A DNA stretch of 64,000 bases from Aurantimonas aggregata (lineage in GTDB: Bacteria; Pseudomonadota; Alphaproteobacteria; Rhizobiales; Rhizobiaceae), in the NCBI RefSeq assembly GCF_010500835.1, contig NZ_JAAAMJ010000003.1, forward strand, positions 62,001 through 126,000, written 5' to 3'. The notes under the pieces were generated by a model, which saw only the letters and a program-made list of their open reading frames with translations, was not told the origin of the DNA and ran no database searches. A program made the translations under genes and the position numbers. Positions 35,568 to 45,913 of the stretch are shown piece by piece. How positions within the stretch are numbered: the stretch's first letter is position 1; each line of letters opens with the position of its first letter.

Positions 35568-37025
35568 TCACTCCTCGATCATGCGGCGGATGAGGTCGAG
35601 CTCTTCCGACAGCTTCTCGTCCTTGGAGCGCTCGCCCTCGATCTTGCGCACGGCGTGGAGGACCGTGGTGTGGTCGCGGCCGCCGAAGCGCCGCCCGATC
35701 TCCGGAAGCGAGCGCGGGGTCATCGTCTTGGCGAGATACATGGCGATCTGCCGCGGCCGGACGATGGTGCGGGTGCGCCGCGCCGACAGGAGCTCGGTGC
35801 GCGGAACGTTGTAGTGGCGCGAGACGAATTTGAGGATGTCCTCGATGCGCACCCGGCGCTCGACATTGGCCTTGGTCAGCTGGTTGAGCAGATCGTCGAG
35901 ATGCTCCGGCGACAGCGGCTGGCCGAGCGAATGGCGGAAGGCGATCTGGTTGAACGCGCCCTCGAGGTCCCGGCCCGAGCCGGCGACGCGCTGAGCGATC
36001 GTCTCGATCACCCGCTCCGGCATGTCGAAGCTCGGATCCTCGGCGCGCATCGCCTTGACGCGGCTGTCGATGATCGCCCGGCGCATCGCGTAGTCCGGCG
36101 GCGCCAGCTCCAGCGTGATGCCGTTGGACAGGCGCGAGCGGACCCGCGGATCGAGCGATTCCAGCTCCGAGGCCGGACGGTCGGCGGCGCAGATCACCTG
36201 CTTGGCCGAATCGATCAGCGCGTTCAGCAGGTGGCAGAACTCCTGCTGGATCGACTTGCCCTGAAGGAACTGCGTGTCGTCGATGATCAGGATGTCGATG
36301 CCGCGCAGCGTCTCCTTGAGGTCGAGCGCGCGGTTGTCGCGGATCGCGGTGGCGAAGCGCCACATGAAATACTCGGCGGTGAGATAGACGACGCGCGGCC
36401 CGTCGTGGCGGCGCACGGCGGCATTGGCGATCGCCTGCAACAGATGCGTCTTGCCGAGGCCGACGGCGGCATGGATGAACAGCGGATTGAAGCGCACCGA
36501 CTGCGGCCCGTTCTCGGCAATCGCCTTGGCGGCGGCGAGGGCGACGCGGTTCGAGGCACCCTCGACGAAATTGTCGAAGACATAGCGGCTGTCGAGCGGC
36601 GAGCCGAAATCGGCGGCCGAGCGCGGCACTTCCACGGCCCGCTCCAGGCGGACGGGCGCCTTCTCGCCGACGGCGATCGGGCGAAGCATTTCGGTGCTCA
36701 CCACTTCCTGCTGGCTGTGGCCGGCGACCCGCGGCTCGCGGATCGTCACGCCGCCGCCGCGCACGGCGCTGCGGATGGCGATCTCGACCTTCAGCGTGCC
36801 GGGCACTTCCTCGCGGAAGATCTCGGTGAGCAGCTCGTGATAATGCGACTGGATCCAGCTGCGCAGGAACGCCGTCGGCACGGAAATCCGGCAGACGCCC
36901 TTGCCGGCGGTCTCCAGCTTCATGCGCTGGAACCAGCTGGAGAAGATGTCCGGCCCGAGCTGCGCCTTGAGGCGCGCATTCACCCGCTCGATGATTTCCG
37001 CCGAACTCTTCGCGTCGCCGTCCAT
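35568..37025 (-). CDS. dnaA: DnaA, chromosomal replication initiator
   Basis: A 485-residue AAA+ initiator. Domain I starts NARLKAQLGPDIFSSWFQRM, and a short linker runs to about residue 140. The AAA+ core follows: DNFVEGASNRVALAAAKAIA, Walker A GLGKTHLLQAI (near 188), Walker B IDILIIDDTQFLQGK (near 250). Domain IV carries the DnaA signature GRDHTTVLHAVRKIE (near 447), which reads DnaA boxes. The ATG at 37023-37025 sits after GGGGCAGGC. It lies leftward, followed by dnaN, recF and moeB. A rhodanese gene separates it from rpsT. Confidence 0.96.
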   Translation of the reverse strand: MDGDAKSSAEIIERVNARLKAQLGPDIFSSWFQRMKLETAGKGVCRISVPTAFLRSWIQSHYHELLTEIFREEVPGTLKVEIAIRSAVRGGGVTIREPRVAGHSQQEVVSTEMLRPIAVGEKAPVRLERAVEVPRSAADFGSPLDSRYVFDNFVEGASNRVALAAAKAIAENGPQSVRFNPLFIHAAVGLGKTHLLQAIANAAVRRHDGPRVVYLTAEYFMWRFATAIRDNRALDLKETLRGIDILIIDDTQFLQGKSIQQEFCHLLNALIDSAKQVICAADRPASELESLDPRVRSRLSNGITLELAPPDYAMRRAIIDSRVKAMRAEDPSFDMPERVIETIAQRVAGSGRDLEGAFNQIAFRHSLGQPLSPEHLDDLLNQLTKANVERRVRIEDILKFVSRHYNVPRTELLSARRTRTIVRPRQIAMYLAKTMTPRSLPEIGRRFGGRDHTTVLHAVRKIEGERSKDEKLSEELDLIRRMIEE

Positions 37026-37126
37026 GCCTGCCCCGCCATTCTCGTCGTTTCTTGTTGATGCGCCGTCCGCAGGGAACGGCCGTGGCGCCGGCACGGCAGC
37101 AAACGCTGCCCGTGCCTGTCGCAGTC

Positions 37127-37561
37127 CTAGTTCTGCGACCACGGCAGCCCCTCCGCCTTCCAGCCGGCCTTGCGACCGCGGTGTCCCTCTTCGTCCGGTG
37201 GCCCCTCGAAGCCGTTGAGCACGTTGAAGCAGTTCTCGTAGCCGAAGGCGGTCATCGCCACCGCGCCGGCGATGGATCGGACACCCGAGCGGCAGAGGAA
37301 ATAGATCGGCGCCGCCTTGCCGATCCCGGCGGCTTCGAGCCGCTCGGCGAGCTTCGGGGCGAAGGCAGGATCGACGCCCATGGACGGAAAGCTCTGCCAT
37401 TCCGCCAGGACCACCGACTTGCCGATCGGCGCGAGTTGGGGAAGCCCGACATAGGTCCATTCGGCGCTGGTGCGGACATCGACCAGGACGGCGTCCTCGA
37501 CTTCGGACAAGGCCGACCAGCAGGCCGGCGCGCTGACGTCGCCCCTGTAACTTTTATCCAT
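37127..37561 (-). CDS. Rhodanese-like sulfurtransferase
   Basis: A 144-residue single-domain rhodanese. It has the CH2A-like motif VLVDVRTSAEWTYVGLP and the active-site loop FLCRSGVRSIAGAVAMTA, with the persulfide-forming Cys in C-R-S-G-V-R. Such proteins carry sulfane sulfur for cofactors or tRNA. I start it at the ATG at 37559-37561 (MDKSYRGD); the longer frame adds 16 residues without support. It lies between rpsT and dnaA on the same strand. A role with the nearby MoeB/ThiF-type protein, as sulfur donor, is possible but unproven. Confidence 0.88.
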   Translation of the reverse strand: MDKSYRGDVSAPACWSALSEVEDAVLVDVRTSAEWTYVGLPQLAPIGKSVVLAEWQSFPSMGVDPAFAPKLAERLEAAGIGKAAPIYFLCRSGVRSIAGAVAMTAFGYENCFNVLNGFEGPPDEEGHRGRKAGWKAEGLPWSQN

Positions 37562-38160
37562 GCAAAACAATTCCCCGCCCCTGATCCCGCTAGGGATAGA
37601 AGTTCTCAATGCTTAAAACGGCTTGATGCGCTCAGAAACTACGCGATGCGTTGGAAGACGTCAGCTCAGCTGCACTCGCGGGAGGCTTCCCATCGACGGA
37701 ACCTTGGTGCGGCCCCATAAACATCTGGAAAACTCTGGTTGTCCCCGCACTTCGTCTTCTCCGCACTTGTGTGAGGCGGAAACTACGAAACGTGGCGGGA
37801 TGCGGCAAGCGGAGTCTGCGCTGAATCGTAAGACGAGCGGACTGGCTGTGGCAGACTCGTCATCCGTGTGCCCGCCGAAAGCGCCGCAACGTGCTGACGC
37901 CTATCGTTTTCCGCCGACGGACGGAGCGCTGCAGCAAAGCGCAAACATAAAAATCGCCCGCGGCGGGGCCTGCCCGCTTGACTCAAGGACTCTCCGGCTT
38001 TCGCTTAGCCAGCTATTCGTAACTACTCACTGACCTCTTACAAGTCACTGATATTAAATGGGGTTTTCTGCGCGCCCCCGGAGGGGCCAGAGTCGCAGCC
38101 GATCCGCGTGACAGGTCGATGACGCAACGGGCAACCTGCCTTCGAAATGGGCCACGAATC
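37562..38160. other. 600-bp gap between rpsT and the rhodanese/dnaA genes
   Basis: No gene is supported here. It contains two copies of GAAACTACG (37635-37643 and 37779-37787), two CCGCACTT words near 37745 and 37761, and a short AT-richer patch near 38030-38060. I find no exact DnaA box (TTATCCACA) or cluster of near matches, so I do not call an origin. It should hold the promoter of the rhodanese gene and perhaps of dnaA. Confidence 0.6.
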
Positions 38161-38190
38161 AAAAAGCCCGGCACGGGGCCGGGCGTTTTC
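38161..38190 (-). terminator. Rho-independent terminator of rpsT
   Basis: On the minus strand GCCCGGC-5 nt-GCCGGGC (38178-38184 and 38166-38172) is followed by five T residues. It lies 31 bp after the rpsT stop codon. Confidence 0.88.
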
Positions 38191-38221
38191 GATGTGGGAA
38201 GATGCAGCCCTAGGGCGGCGA

Positions 38222-38491
38222 TCAGGCCTCGGCGAGGCCCTTCACGCGGTGCGACAGGCGCGAGATCTTCCGCGAAGCGGTGTTCTTGTGGAAGATGCCC
38301 TTGGAGGTGGCGCGCATCATTTCCGGTTCCGCAACCTTGAAGGCGGCGGTGGCTGCAGCCTTGTCGCCGGCGGCGAGCGCCTCTTCTACCTTCCGCAGGA
38401 AGGTCCGCACGCGGCTGCGGCGGGCGGTATTGACGGCGGTCCGGCGCGCGATCTTGCGTGTCGCCTTCTTGGCCGAGGGGGTATTGGCCAT
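38222..38491 (-). CDS. rpsT: 30S ribosomal protein S20
   Basis: An 89-residue S20, normal length, starting [20 protein letters not shown] and [19 protein letters not shown], a lysine/arginine-rich three-helix protein that binds the 5' domain of 16S rRNA. Its own consensus-like promoter (38609-38637) and terminator (38161-38190) show it is a single-gene unit. In related genomes rpsT lies between mutM and dnaA. Here dnaA is near, but mutM is 27 kb away. Confidence 0.97.
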   Translation of the reverse strand: MANTPSAKKATRKIARRTAVNTARRSRVRTFLRKVEEALAAGDKAAATAAFKVAEPEMMRATSKGIFHKNTASRKISRLSHRVKGLAEA

Positions 38492-38608
38492 CGTTCGTCT
38501 CTTTCTGTCTGTCGATCAGCTTTTGGGTGGCGGCGCCGCTCGCGGCATCAGCCGCGCCGCAACGCAAAAAAACCGGCAACGTCTTCCGACGCCGCCGAAT
38601 TAGGCGCC

Positions 38609-38637
38609 CTTATAGGTCGCTTCACCGGCTCCGTCAA
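38609..38637 (-). promoter_or_regulatory. Sigma-70-type promoter of rpsT
   Basis: On the minus strand TTGACG (38637-38632), a 17-bp spacer and TATAAG (38614-38609) form a near-consensus housekeeping promoter, about 118 bp upstream of the rpsT ATG. It lies only 56 bp from the truB stop codon, close to the proposed right inversion breakpoint. Confidence 0.75.
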
Positions 38638-38693
38638 TCACCGAGGTGGCGGGATGGTTCCCGTGCGGCCCATCCCCGGGGAGCGAGGGCCGC

Positions 38694-39680
38694 TCAGCCC
38701 CGGCCGCCAAAGACCCGCCGCGGGTGAAACTGGCCCTGGTCGATCGAGCCGAGCGCGATCAGCCGCCCGTGACCGGTGGCAAAGGCCTCGTCGCAGGAGG
38801 CCGGCGCGTCGCGCCCGCGCAGCAGCACGGAATTGCCGGAAAGCACGCGTCCCGCCTGCTCCTCCGAAAGCATCACCTCGTAGAGATCGGAAAGGGCCGC
38901 TTCCGGATTGATCAGATACTCGTCGAGCGGGCCGTAATCCACGACCCGCGCCGTCGCCCCGGCTTCCACCGATTCGGCGTCGAGCGTCTCGCGGCCCTCG
39001 TCGGCGGCGGCCTCCAGATCGTCGAGCGTCACCATGTCGTCTTCGGTGAAGCCGCCGACGGAAACCCGCCGCAGATCGATGACATGGCCGTAGCAGCCGA
39101 GATCGCGGCCGAGGTCGCGGGCGATGGCCCGGACATAGGTGCCCTTGCCGCATTCGGCCTCGAAGACCGCGGTCTCGGCATCCGGCAGCGCCTTGAGCTC
39201 CAGCCGGTGCACGGAGACGGTGCGGGCAGCGATCTCGACGACCTCGCCCTCGCGGGCAAGATCATAAGCGCGCTCGCCGGCGATCTTGATGGCCGAGAAG
39301 GTCGGCGGCACCTGGCTGATCTCGCCGACATAGTCCTCCATCGCGAGACGGATATCGGCTTCGCTCGGGCGCAGTTCCGACGACTGCGCGACGGTTCCCT
39401 CGGTATCGTCGGTCGTCGTCTCGGCGCCCCAGCGCACGGTGAAGCGATAGACCTTGCGGCCGTCCATGACGAACGGGACCGTCTTGGTCGCGTCACCGAA
39501 GGCGATCGGCAGCATGCCGGAGGCGAGCGGGTCGAGCGTGCCGGCATGGCCGGTCTTCTGCGCGAAATACAGGCGCTTCAGCTTCGCCACCGCGTCCGTC
39601 GAGCCCATGCCCTTCGGCTTGTCGAGAATCACCCAGCCGTTGATCGGACGGCCTTTCGGCTTCTTGCCGCGACGCGCCAT
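38694..39680 (-). CDS. truB: TruB, tRNA pseudouridine-55 synthase
   Basis: A 328-residue enzyme that makes the pseudouridine at position 55 in the T-loop of tRNAs. The N-terminus [20 protein letters not shown] leads to the catalytic loop [15 protein letters not shown] with Asp50. [17 protein letters not shown] and [19 protein letters not shown] are the usual tRNA-contact blocks, and the C-terminus is of bacterial TruB type. The ATG at 39678-39680 overlaps the rbfA stop (TGATG). Normally rpsO follows; here only an rpsT unit reading away from truB follows, which breaks the operon. Confidence 0.94.
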   Translation of the reverse strand: MARRGKKPKGRPINGWVILDKPKGMGSTDAVAKLKRLYFAQKTGHAGTLDPLASGMLPIAFGDATKTVPFVMDGRKVYRFTVRWGAETTTDDTEGTVAQSSELRPSEADIRLAMEDYVGEISQVPPTFSAIKIAGERAYDLAREGEVVEIAARTVSVHRLELKALPDAETAVFEAECGKGTYVRAIARDLGRDLGCYGHVIDLRRVSVGGFTEDDMVTLDDLEAAADEGRETLDAESVEAGATARVVDYGPLDEYLINPEAALSDLYEVMLSEEQAGRVLSGNSVLLRGRDAPASCDEAFATGHGRLIALGSIDQGQFHPRRVFGGRG

Positions 39681-40093
39681 CAGTTCTTGTCCCCGTCTTC
39701 GTCCTGTTCGTCGAGATCGCGGGCGACCTCCGGCGACTTCAGGAGCGCGTCGATGCGCGCGTAATTGTCGAAGGACGTGTCGGTCCGGAACCGCACCTCC
39801 GGCATGAACTTCATCTGCCGCAAGGCCGGGGTGATCCGGCCGCGGATGAACTTCACGTGCTGGTTGAGCGCGGCGACATAGGGCTCGACGTCGGTCTGGC
39901 CGAGCACGGTCACATAGGCCGTCGCGAGCTTCAGATCCGCCGACATGTCGACCTCGGTCACCGTGACGACGGCGCCTTCGAGCAGCGGCTCGCGGATCTC
40001 GCCCCGCTGCATGACCTCGGTCAGAGCGTGGCGGACCTTCTCGCCGATGCTGAGCCGCCGCTGGGAATGTGCGGAGTGGGGCGAACGGGCCAT
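39680..40093 (-). CDS. rbfA: RbfA, 30S ribosome-binding factor
   Basis: A 137-residue KH-like protein needed for late 30S maturation and cold adaptation. It reads [20 protein letters not shown]-like residues near the start ([20 protein letters not shown]), [20 protein letters not shown], and [20 protein letters not shown], with an acidic tail (EDGDKN). It overlaps truB at TGATG and lies 258 bp after infB. Part of the nusA-infB operon. Confidence 0.93.
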   Translation of the reverse strand: MARSPHSAHSQRRLSIGEKVRHALTEVMQRGEIREPLLEGAVVTVTEVDMSADLKLATAYVTVLGQTDVEPYVAALNQHVKFIRGRITPALRQMKFMPEVRFRTDTSFDNYARIDALLKSPEVARDLDEQDEDGDKN

Positions 40094-40300
40094 GCCGTAT
40101 CGGTATCCTTGCCTGATCGCGGCCCTGCGTCGTGCCGGGCCGCCTGTTCAAGATGACGAACGACGCGGCCGAAATCGAGACGGCCGGCGTTCGGATGCAA
40201 TTTGCTGACCGGAGCCGTCACAGGCGGCCGGATGAGTCACGTCTGCCGATGCAACAGGGCTTCGGCGGCCGGGTCGCGACCACCGCTGGCCCGAACGAAA

Positions 40301-40326
40301 GCGGGCGGGGTCGAAGCCCCGCCCGC
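40301..40326 (-). terminator. Hairpin after infB
   Basis: GCGGGCGGGG (40301-40310) pairs perfectly with CCCCGCCCGC (40317-40326) around a six-base loop. Read leftwards it is followed by TTTCG only, so it is probably an attenuator or mRNA-stability element inside the operon rather than a strong stop. The rest of the 40094-40351 gap shows no gene. Confidence 0.5.
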
Positions 40327-40351
40327 CCGATCGATCGTCGCGGACGCGCGC

Positions 40352-43300
40352 TTAGAGCGTGCGCGCCACGTGCTCGACGCGGAAGCACTCGATGACATCG
40401 CCCTGGCGCATGTCCTCGTAGTTCTGGAACGCCATGCCGCATTCCTGGCCGCTCTGGACCTTGGGCACTTCGTCCTTGAAGCGCTTGAGCGTCTTGAGCG
40501 TGCCTTCGTGGATGACGACGCCGTCGCGGATGAGGCGGACGCCGGCGCCGCGCTCGACCTCGCCCTCGGTGACGAGACAGCCCGCGACCTTGCCGACCTT
40601 GGTGATGTTGAACACCTCCCGGATCTCGGCATTGCCGATGAAGGTCTCGCGCCGCTCCGGCGACAACAGGCCCGACATCGCGTCCTTCACGTCATCCACG
40701 AGGTCGTAGATGATGTTGTAGTAGCGGATCTCGATGCCCTCGCGTTCGGCCGCCTCGCGCGCCTGCTTGTTGGCGCGGACGTTGAAGCCGATGATCGCGG
40801 CGGTCGAGGCGCCGGCAAGGGCGATGTCGGACTCGGTGATCGCGCCGGCACCCGAATGGACGATACGGGCACGCACCTCGTCGGTGCCGAGCTTGTCGAG
40901 CGCGCCGATGATCGCCTCGATCGAACCCTGGACGTCGCCCTTGATCAAGAGCGGGAACTCCTTGAGCCCCGTATCCTGCAGCTGCGACATCATCTGCTCG
41001 AGCGAACCGCGCTGGCCGGCGCTCTTGGCCACCTGCTTCTCGCGTGCCACGCGCTGACGATACTCGGCGATCTCGCGCGCCTTGGATTCGTTCTCGACCA
41101 CCGCGAAGCGGTCGCCGGCCAGCGGCGTGCCCTGCATGCCGAGCACCTCGACCGGCATAGAGGGAAGGGCTTCCTTGAGCTGGACGCCCTTGTCGGTGAT
41201 CAGCGCGCGGACGCGGCCCCATTCGTCGCCGGCGACGACGATGTCGCCGATCTTGAGCGTGCCGGTCTGCACCAGGACGGTCGCGACCGGGCCGCGGCCC
41301 TTGTCGAGCTGCGCTTCGATGACGGTGCCCTCGGCGGTGCGCGTCGGGTCGGCCTTCAGGTCGAGCAGTTCGGCCTGCAGCAGGATCGCCTCGAGCAGCT
41401 TGTCGAGATTGAGGCCCTTGGTGGCCGAGACCTCGACGTCGAGGACCTCACCGCCCATGGATTCCACGAAAACTTCGTGCTGCAGGAGGCCGGTGCGGAC
41501 CTTCGAGGCATCGGCGCCCGGCTTGTCGATCTTGTTGATCGCCACGATGATCGGGACGCCCGCCGCCTTGGCGTGATTGATGGACTCGATCGTCTGCGGC
41601 ATGACGCTGTCGTCAGCCGCCACGACCAGCACCGCGATATCGGTCGCCTGGGCGCCGCGGGCACGCATCGCCGAGAAGGCGGCGTGGCCGGGTGTGTCGA
41701 TGAAGGTGATCTGCTGACCATCCTGCTCGACCTGGTAGGCGCCGATATGCTGGGTGATGCCACCCGACTCGCCGGACACGACGCTGGTCTTGCGGATCGC
41801 GTCGAGCAGCGAGGTCTTGCCGTGGTCGACATGGCCCATGATGGTGACGACCGGCGGCCGCGACACGAGCTCGTCGACATTGTCGGCGACGTTGAAGATG
41901 CCTTCCTCGACGTCCGACTCGGCGACGCGGCGAACCGTGTGGCCGAATTCCGACGCGATGAGTTCGGCCATGTCGGGCTCGATGATGTCGCCCGGCTTCA
42001 TCATCTGTCCCTGCTGCATGAGGAACTTGATGACGTCCACGGAACGCTCCGACATGCGGTTGGCGAGTTCCTGGATGCTGATGGTCTCTGGAATAATCAC
42101 TTCGCGGGCAATCTTCTCTCGCGGCGTATTCTGCTGCGAGCGCTTGAATTTCTCCTGGCGCCGACGGATCGAGGACAGCGAACGGCCGCGTGCCCCCTCC
42201 TCGGAAGTCAGCGCCTTGTCGAGCGTCAGCTTGCCGCGACGACGACCGTCGTCGCGGTCCGGACGGGCCGGCTTCGGGGCTTCGGCGGGTGCACCGCGAA
42301 CCGGACGGCGCGCGCCCGGACGGGCACGGGCCGCCTCGTCCTCGTCGGCGCCGGGGCGACGACGCGGCTCGGCTCTGGTGCCGCGGGCTGCCGCGGCCTC
42401 GGCATCGGCCGGCGAGACGACGGCTGCGGGAGCCTGGCCCCGACGTTCGGCCTCGGCTTCGGCCTTGCGGCGTGCCGCGGTCTCGGCTTCGAGACGGGCG
42501 TTCTCCTCGGCCTGGCGGCGCTCGGACTCGGCCCGCTCGCGCTGACGGCGATCGTCCTCGGCAATGCGGCGGTCCTCTTCCTCGCGGAACAGGCGCCGGT
42601 CCTCGACCTCGCGCTGCTTGGCGAGTTCGAGTGCCCGGCGACGCGCATCCATCTCACGCGACGACAGGTCGCTGAGCACGGCGCCGCGCGGCTGGCGGGC
42701 ACCCGGCGTAGCGGTTGCGGCCGGTCGGCGATCGTCGCGACCGCCGGGACGGGCCGGTGCCTGGCCGGGACGCGCCTGCCCCGATGAGGGCTGCTGCGGA
42801 CGTCCCTGCTGGGCGCCGCCCGGACGCGGCGCGGCGGATGCCGGACGCGCGGTGGCGACAGGGGCCGGCGCAGCGGGACGCGCCGTCGCCACCGGCGCGG
42901 CGGGACGGGGCGCCGGCGATGCCTCGGCGGGAGCTTCCGCAGAAGTGGTCGGTGCGGGCGTCGGCGCAGCGGGCGTCTCGACGGCCGGCGCGGCAGCCTC
43001 GGGAGCCGGCGCGGGGCTCTTTGCCTCGACCGGTTCCGGCGCGGCTTCGACCGGCTCGGGCGACTTGGCGACCGGCGCCTCGCCGGGCTTGGGTCCCAGC
43101 TGGATCTGCTGCGGGCGACCGCCCATCTGCGGCGGCGTCGGGGGCGGGGCCAACGGCGCGGCAGCGGCCGGCGTCGATGCGGCCGGTGCCGAAGTCGGCG
43201 TCGGCGTCGAAGCTGCAGCCGGCTGCGGCGTCGGAGCCGGCGCGGGCGGCGCGGCGTCCTCCGGCTTGGCAATCCGCCGCTTCTTGGTCTCGACGACAAC

Positions 43301-43429
43301 GTTCTTCGTGCGACCGTGCGAGAAGTTCTGCCGAACAGTGGACTGCTCGACGCCGCCCCGCTTCAAGGTCAGAGTCTTCTTCGTGCTCACGCTCAGCGTC
43401 TTGTCGTCGCCGGACTTGGTATCGCTCAT
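40352..43429 (-). CDS. infB: Translation initiation factor IF-2
   Basis: A 1025-residue initiation GTPase that brings fMet-tRNA to the 30S subunit. The first about 430 residues are low-complexity: a Lys/Val patch ([20 protein letters not shown]), then long Pro/Ala tracts and an Arg/Glu-rich coiled part ([20 protein letters not shown]). The conserved core starts near 450. The G domain has [15 protein letters not shown] (about 530), DTPGHAAF and NKIDKPGAD, and domains II to IV end [20 protein letters not shown]. The ATG directly abuts the stop of the rnpM-like gene. The long N-terminus is normal for alphaproteobacteria. Confidence 0.96.
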   Translation of the reverse strand: MSDTKSGDDKTLSVSTKKTLTLKRGGVEQSTVRQNFSHGRTKNVVVETKKRRIAKPEDAAPPAPAPTPQPAAASTPTPTSAPAASTPAAAAPLAPPPTPPQMGGRPQQIQLGPKPGEAPVAKSPEPVEAAPEPVEAKSPAPAPEAAAPAVETPAAPTPAPTTSAEAPAEASPAPRPAAPVATARPAAPAPVATARPASAAPRPGGAQQGRPQQPSSGQARPGQAPARPGGRDDRRPAATATPGARQPRGAVLSDLSSREMDARRRALELAKQREVEDRRLFREEEDRRIAEDDRRQRERAESERRQAEENARLEAETAARRKAEAEAERRGQAPAAVVSPADAEAAAARGTRAEPRRRPGADEDEAARARPGARRPVRGAPAEAPKPARPDRDDGRRRGKLTLDKALTSEEGARGRSLSSIRRRQEKFKRSQQNTPREKIAREVIIPETISIQELANRMSERSVDVIKFLMQQGQMMKPGDIIEPDMAELIASEFGHTVRRVAESDVEEGIFNVADNVDELVSRPPVVTIMGHVDHGKTSLLDAIRKTSVVSGESGGITQHIGAYQVEQDGQQITFIDTPGHAAFSAMRARGAQATDIAVLVVAADDSVMPQTIESINHAKAAGVPIIVAINKIDKPGADASKVRTGLLQHEVFVESMGGEVLDVEVSATKGLNLDKLLEAILLQAELLDLKADPTRTAEGTVIEAQLDKGRGPVATVLVQTGTLKIGDIVVAGDEWGRVRALITDKGVQLKEALPSMPVEVLGMQGTPLAGDRFAVVENESKAREIAEYRQRVAREKQVAKSAGQRGSLEQMMSQLQDTGLKEFPLLIKGDVQGSIEAIIGALDKLGTDEVRARIVHSGAGAITESDIALAGASTAAIIGFNVRANKQAREAAEREGIEIRYYNIIYDLVDDVKDAMSGLLSPERRETFIGNAEIREVFNITKVGKVAGCLVTEGEVERGAGVRLIRDGVVIHEGTLKTLKRFKDEVPKVQSGQECGMAFQNYEDMRQGDVIECFRVEHVARTL

Positions 43430-44197
43430 CTACGCTTCCGCTTCCTGCGCGGGATCGATCCCGCGCCCTTCATCTTGGCCGGAGCGTCGCTCAGAAGGCG
43501 CTCCCGTGTCGTTCAATTTCGCAGTCGCAGTTTCCCCGCGCCCGAAAGGGGCATCGCCGGAAACCGGTCCAGGGCTCTCGCCCCGATATTTGTCCAGCGC
43601 TGCCATGCGCTTCGCCGCCGCCGAGCCCGCGTCACCGGCAAGGATGGCTGCATGTATCACATTCCCGCCGCCCAAAGCCAAACCCAATTCGTCTGCCGTA
43701 AACAGACGCAGGGCCGCGATAGCCGGCTCCGATCGCGACGCCGCCGCGGCGCGGCGGGCCTGATCGAGCTTGCGCAAGCCGTCCGCCGCCGCGTCGGACG
43801 CCTGCACCAGGAGCAGCGCCCGCCCGGTGCGGACCGCCGCTTCCGTCTTCGTAGCACCGGTCACCAGCTGGCCGGCCTTGCGGGCCAGCCCCAGCGAACC
43901 GAGGGCCGATTTCGCCAACAGGCCATCGACCATCTGCCCCAGGTCCGGCGCCGCCAACACCTCTGCCTTCAGCGCCCGGCCGAACAGCTTGCGGCGAACC
44001 GCCTCGTCGACGGACGCCCGGCTCAGCGCCACATGGGCGCCGCGTCCCGGCAACCGGCGCCGAAGGTCCGGCACCACCGCGCCGTCGGGCCCGCGCACGA
44101 AGCGGATCAGGTGCTCCGGCGGCTGAGCCGTTCGGGTGACGATGCAGGTGCGGTCGTTCAGTTCCGCCTCCCCTGCATCATCCGCCCGGTCGTCCAT
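43430..44197 (-). CDS. YlxR/RnpM-type RNA-binding protein (DUF448) with L7Ae-like part
   Basis: A 255-residue protein between nusA and infB. The N-terminal DUF448 domain reads RTCIVTRTAQPPEHLIRFVR (about residues 16-35), with PGRGAHVALSRASVDEAVRR. A second part (LGSLGLARKAGQLVTGATKT and RALLLVQASDAAADG) is the L7Ae/L30e-like RNA-binding fold fused to DUF448 in alphaproteobacteria. The rest is a disordered acidic/basic tail. YlxR/RnpM binds RNase P RNA in Firmicutes; the role in this group is not established. It lies 8 bp after nusA and abuts infB. Confidence 0.88.
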   Translation of the reverse strand: MDDRADDAGEAELNDRTCIVTRTAQPPEHLIRFVRGPDGAVVPDLRRRLPGRGAHVALSRASVDEAVRRKLFGRALKAEVLAAPDLGQMVDGLLAKSALGSLGLARKAGQLVTGATKTEAAVRTGRALLLVQASDAAADGLRKLDQARRAAAASRSEPAIAALRLFTADELGLALGGGNVIHAAILAGDAGSAAAKRMAALDKYRGESPGPVSGDAPFGRGETATAKLNDTGAPSERRSGQDEGRGIDPAQEAEA

Positions 44198-44205
44198 CGC
44201 CGCCG

Positions 44206-45816
44206 TCAGACTGCCGCCTCTTCCGTCTCGGCGTCTTCGTCCGCTTCGACCTGCGGTCCGTCGATGTCGGCCTGGGTGATCCAGCCCGCCTTCAACCGTG
44301 CGGAAAGGACCATCTGGTCTGCCGCGGCACGCGAGATCTCGAACTTGCTGAGCGCACCCGTGAACCGCTTGGTCTCGCCGTCCTTGCGTTCGCTCCAGCC
44401 GATGAGATCGTCGGCCGCACAGCCGGCGAAGTCCTCCATCGTCTTGATCTCCGCCTCGCCGAGCGAAACCAGCATCTCGGTGGTCAGCCCGTCGATTTCC
44501 TTCAGCTCGTCGGCGACGCCCAGCGCGACGCGGCTGGCGTCGAACTCGGCCTCGCGCCGCTCCAGATATTCGCGGGCCCGCGCCTGGATCTCGCTGGCCG
44601 TCTCGTCGTCGAAGCCTTCGATCGAAGCGACCTCGTCCTGCTCGACATAGGCGACTTCCTCGACGCTGGCGAAGCCTTCGGATGCCAGCACCTGCGCGAC
44701 CATCTCGTCGACGTCGAGGGCGTTCATGAAGATCTCCGAACGCTCCTGGAATTCCTTCTGGCGGCGCTCCGACTCTTCCTGCTCGGTCAGGATGTCGATG
44801 TCCCAGCCGGTCAGCTGCGAAGCCAGCCGCACGTTCTGGCCACGACGGCCGATCGCCAATGATAACTGGTCATCCGGGACGACGACTTCAATCCGCTCGG
44901 CGTCCTCGTCGAGCACGACCTTCGACACTTCGGCCGGCTGCAGCGCGTTGACGAGGAACGACGCCGCATCGGGCGACCAGGGGATGATGTCGATCTTCTC
45001 GCCCTGCAGCTCGCCGACGACGGCCTGGACCCTGCTGCCGCGCATGCCGACGCAGGCGCCGACCGGATCGACCGAGGAATCGTTCGAGATCACCGCGATC
45101 TTGGCCCTTGAGCCCGGATCGCGGGCAACGGCCTTGATGGTGATGATGCCGTCGTAGATTTCCGGCACTTCCATGGTGAAGAGCTTGGCCATGAACTGCG
45201 GATGGGTGCGCGACAGGAAGATCTGCGGGCCGCGCTGCTCGCGCCGCACGTCGTAGACGAAGGCGCGGACCCGGTCGCCATAGCGGAAGAGCTCGCGCGG
45301 GATCTGCTCGTCGCGGCGGATGATGCCCTCGCCGCGGCCGAGATCGACGATGACGTTGCCGTATTCGACGCGCTTGACCGTGCCGTTGACGATCTCGCCG
45401 ACGCGGTCGCGGAATTCGTCATACTGGCGGTCGCGCTCGGCCTCGCGGACCTTCTGCACGATCACCTGCTTGGCCGACTGCGCGGCGATGCGGCCGAAAT
45501 CCATCGGCGGCAGCTGCTCGGCGATGAAGTCGCCCGGCTCGGCGTCGGGATTCTTGTCGCGCGCCAGGTCGAGATGGATCTGGATGTTCGGGTCCTCGAC
45601 CTCCTCGACCACTTCGAGCAGGCGCTGCAGCCGCATCTCGCCGGTCTTGGTGTTGATGTCGACGCGGATGTTGGTCTCCTGACCGTAGCGGCTGCGGGCC
45701 GCCTTCTGGATCGCGTCGGCCATGGCGCCGATGACGATCTCGCGGTCGATCGATTTCTCGCGCGCGACTGCGTCGGCGATCTGCAGAAGCTCAAGCCTGT
45801 TCGCACTCACTGCCAT
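44206..45816 (-). CDS. nusA: NusA, transcription elongation/termination factor
   Basis: A 536-residue NusA. The N-terminal RNA polymerase-binding domain starts [20 protein letters not shown]. The S1 domain ([20 protein letters not shown], near 140) and the KH pair ([20 protein letters not shown] and [20 protein letters not shown]) bind nascent RNA. Two C-terminal acidic/HhH repeats follow. The ATG at 45814-45816 has an AGGAGA ribosome binding site; the 18-residue longer frame has none. It is the second gene of the rimP-nusA-rnpM-infB-rbfA-truB operon. Confidence 0.96.
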   Translation of the reverse strand: MAVSANRLELLQIADAVAREKSIDREIVIGAMADAIQKAARSRYGQETNIRVDINTKTGEMRLQRLLEVVEEVEDPNIQIHLDLARDKNPDAEPGDFIAEQLPPMDFGRIAAQSAKQVIVQKVREAERDRQYDEFRDRVGEIVNGTVKRVEYGNVIVDLGRGEGIIRRDEQIPRELFRYGDRVRAFVYDVRREQRGPQIFLSRTHPQFMAKLFTMEVPEIYDGIITIKAVARDPGSRAKIAVISNDSSVDPVGACVGMRGSRVQAVVGELQGEKIDIIPWSPDAASFLVNALQPAEVSKVVLDEDAERIEVVVPDDQLSLAIGRRGQNVRLASQLTGWDIDILTEQEESERRQKEFQERSEIFMNALDVDEMVAQVLASEGFASVEEVAYVEQDEVASIEGFDDETASEIQARAREYLERREAEFDASRVALGVADELKEIDGLTTEMLVSLGEAEIKTMEDFAGCAADDLIGWSERKDGETKRFTGALSKFEISRAAADQMVLSARLKAGWITQADIDGPQVEADEDAETEEAAV

Positions 45817-45913
45817 TGTCGGTTCTCCTGAATTCGGGTCCCTGCCGCGCAGCTGGCGCGGCGGCTCCATGTGGTCCAGCGGGGCCGAAGGCGCCGCAAT
45901 CGCTTCTCGCCGT

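Noticed and set aside
34191-37058. 955-codon open frame opposite recF, dnaN and dnaA
   Set aside because: It crosses three real genes on the other strand. Composition is that of an antisense shadow, with no recognisable motif.
37562-38160. Possible chromosomal origin next to dnaA
   Set aside because: No exact TTATCCACA boxes or clusters of near matches, no marked AT-rich unwinding region, and no CtrA-type TTAA-N7-TTAA pair found by eye.
40202-42787. 861-codon open frame antisense to infB
   Set aside because: Shadow of the IF-2 gene; the long frame is a result of GC-rich third positions.
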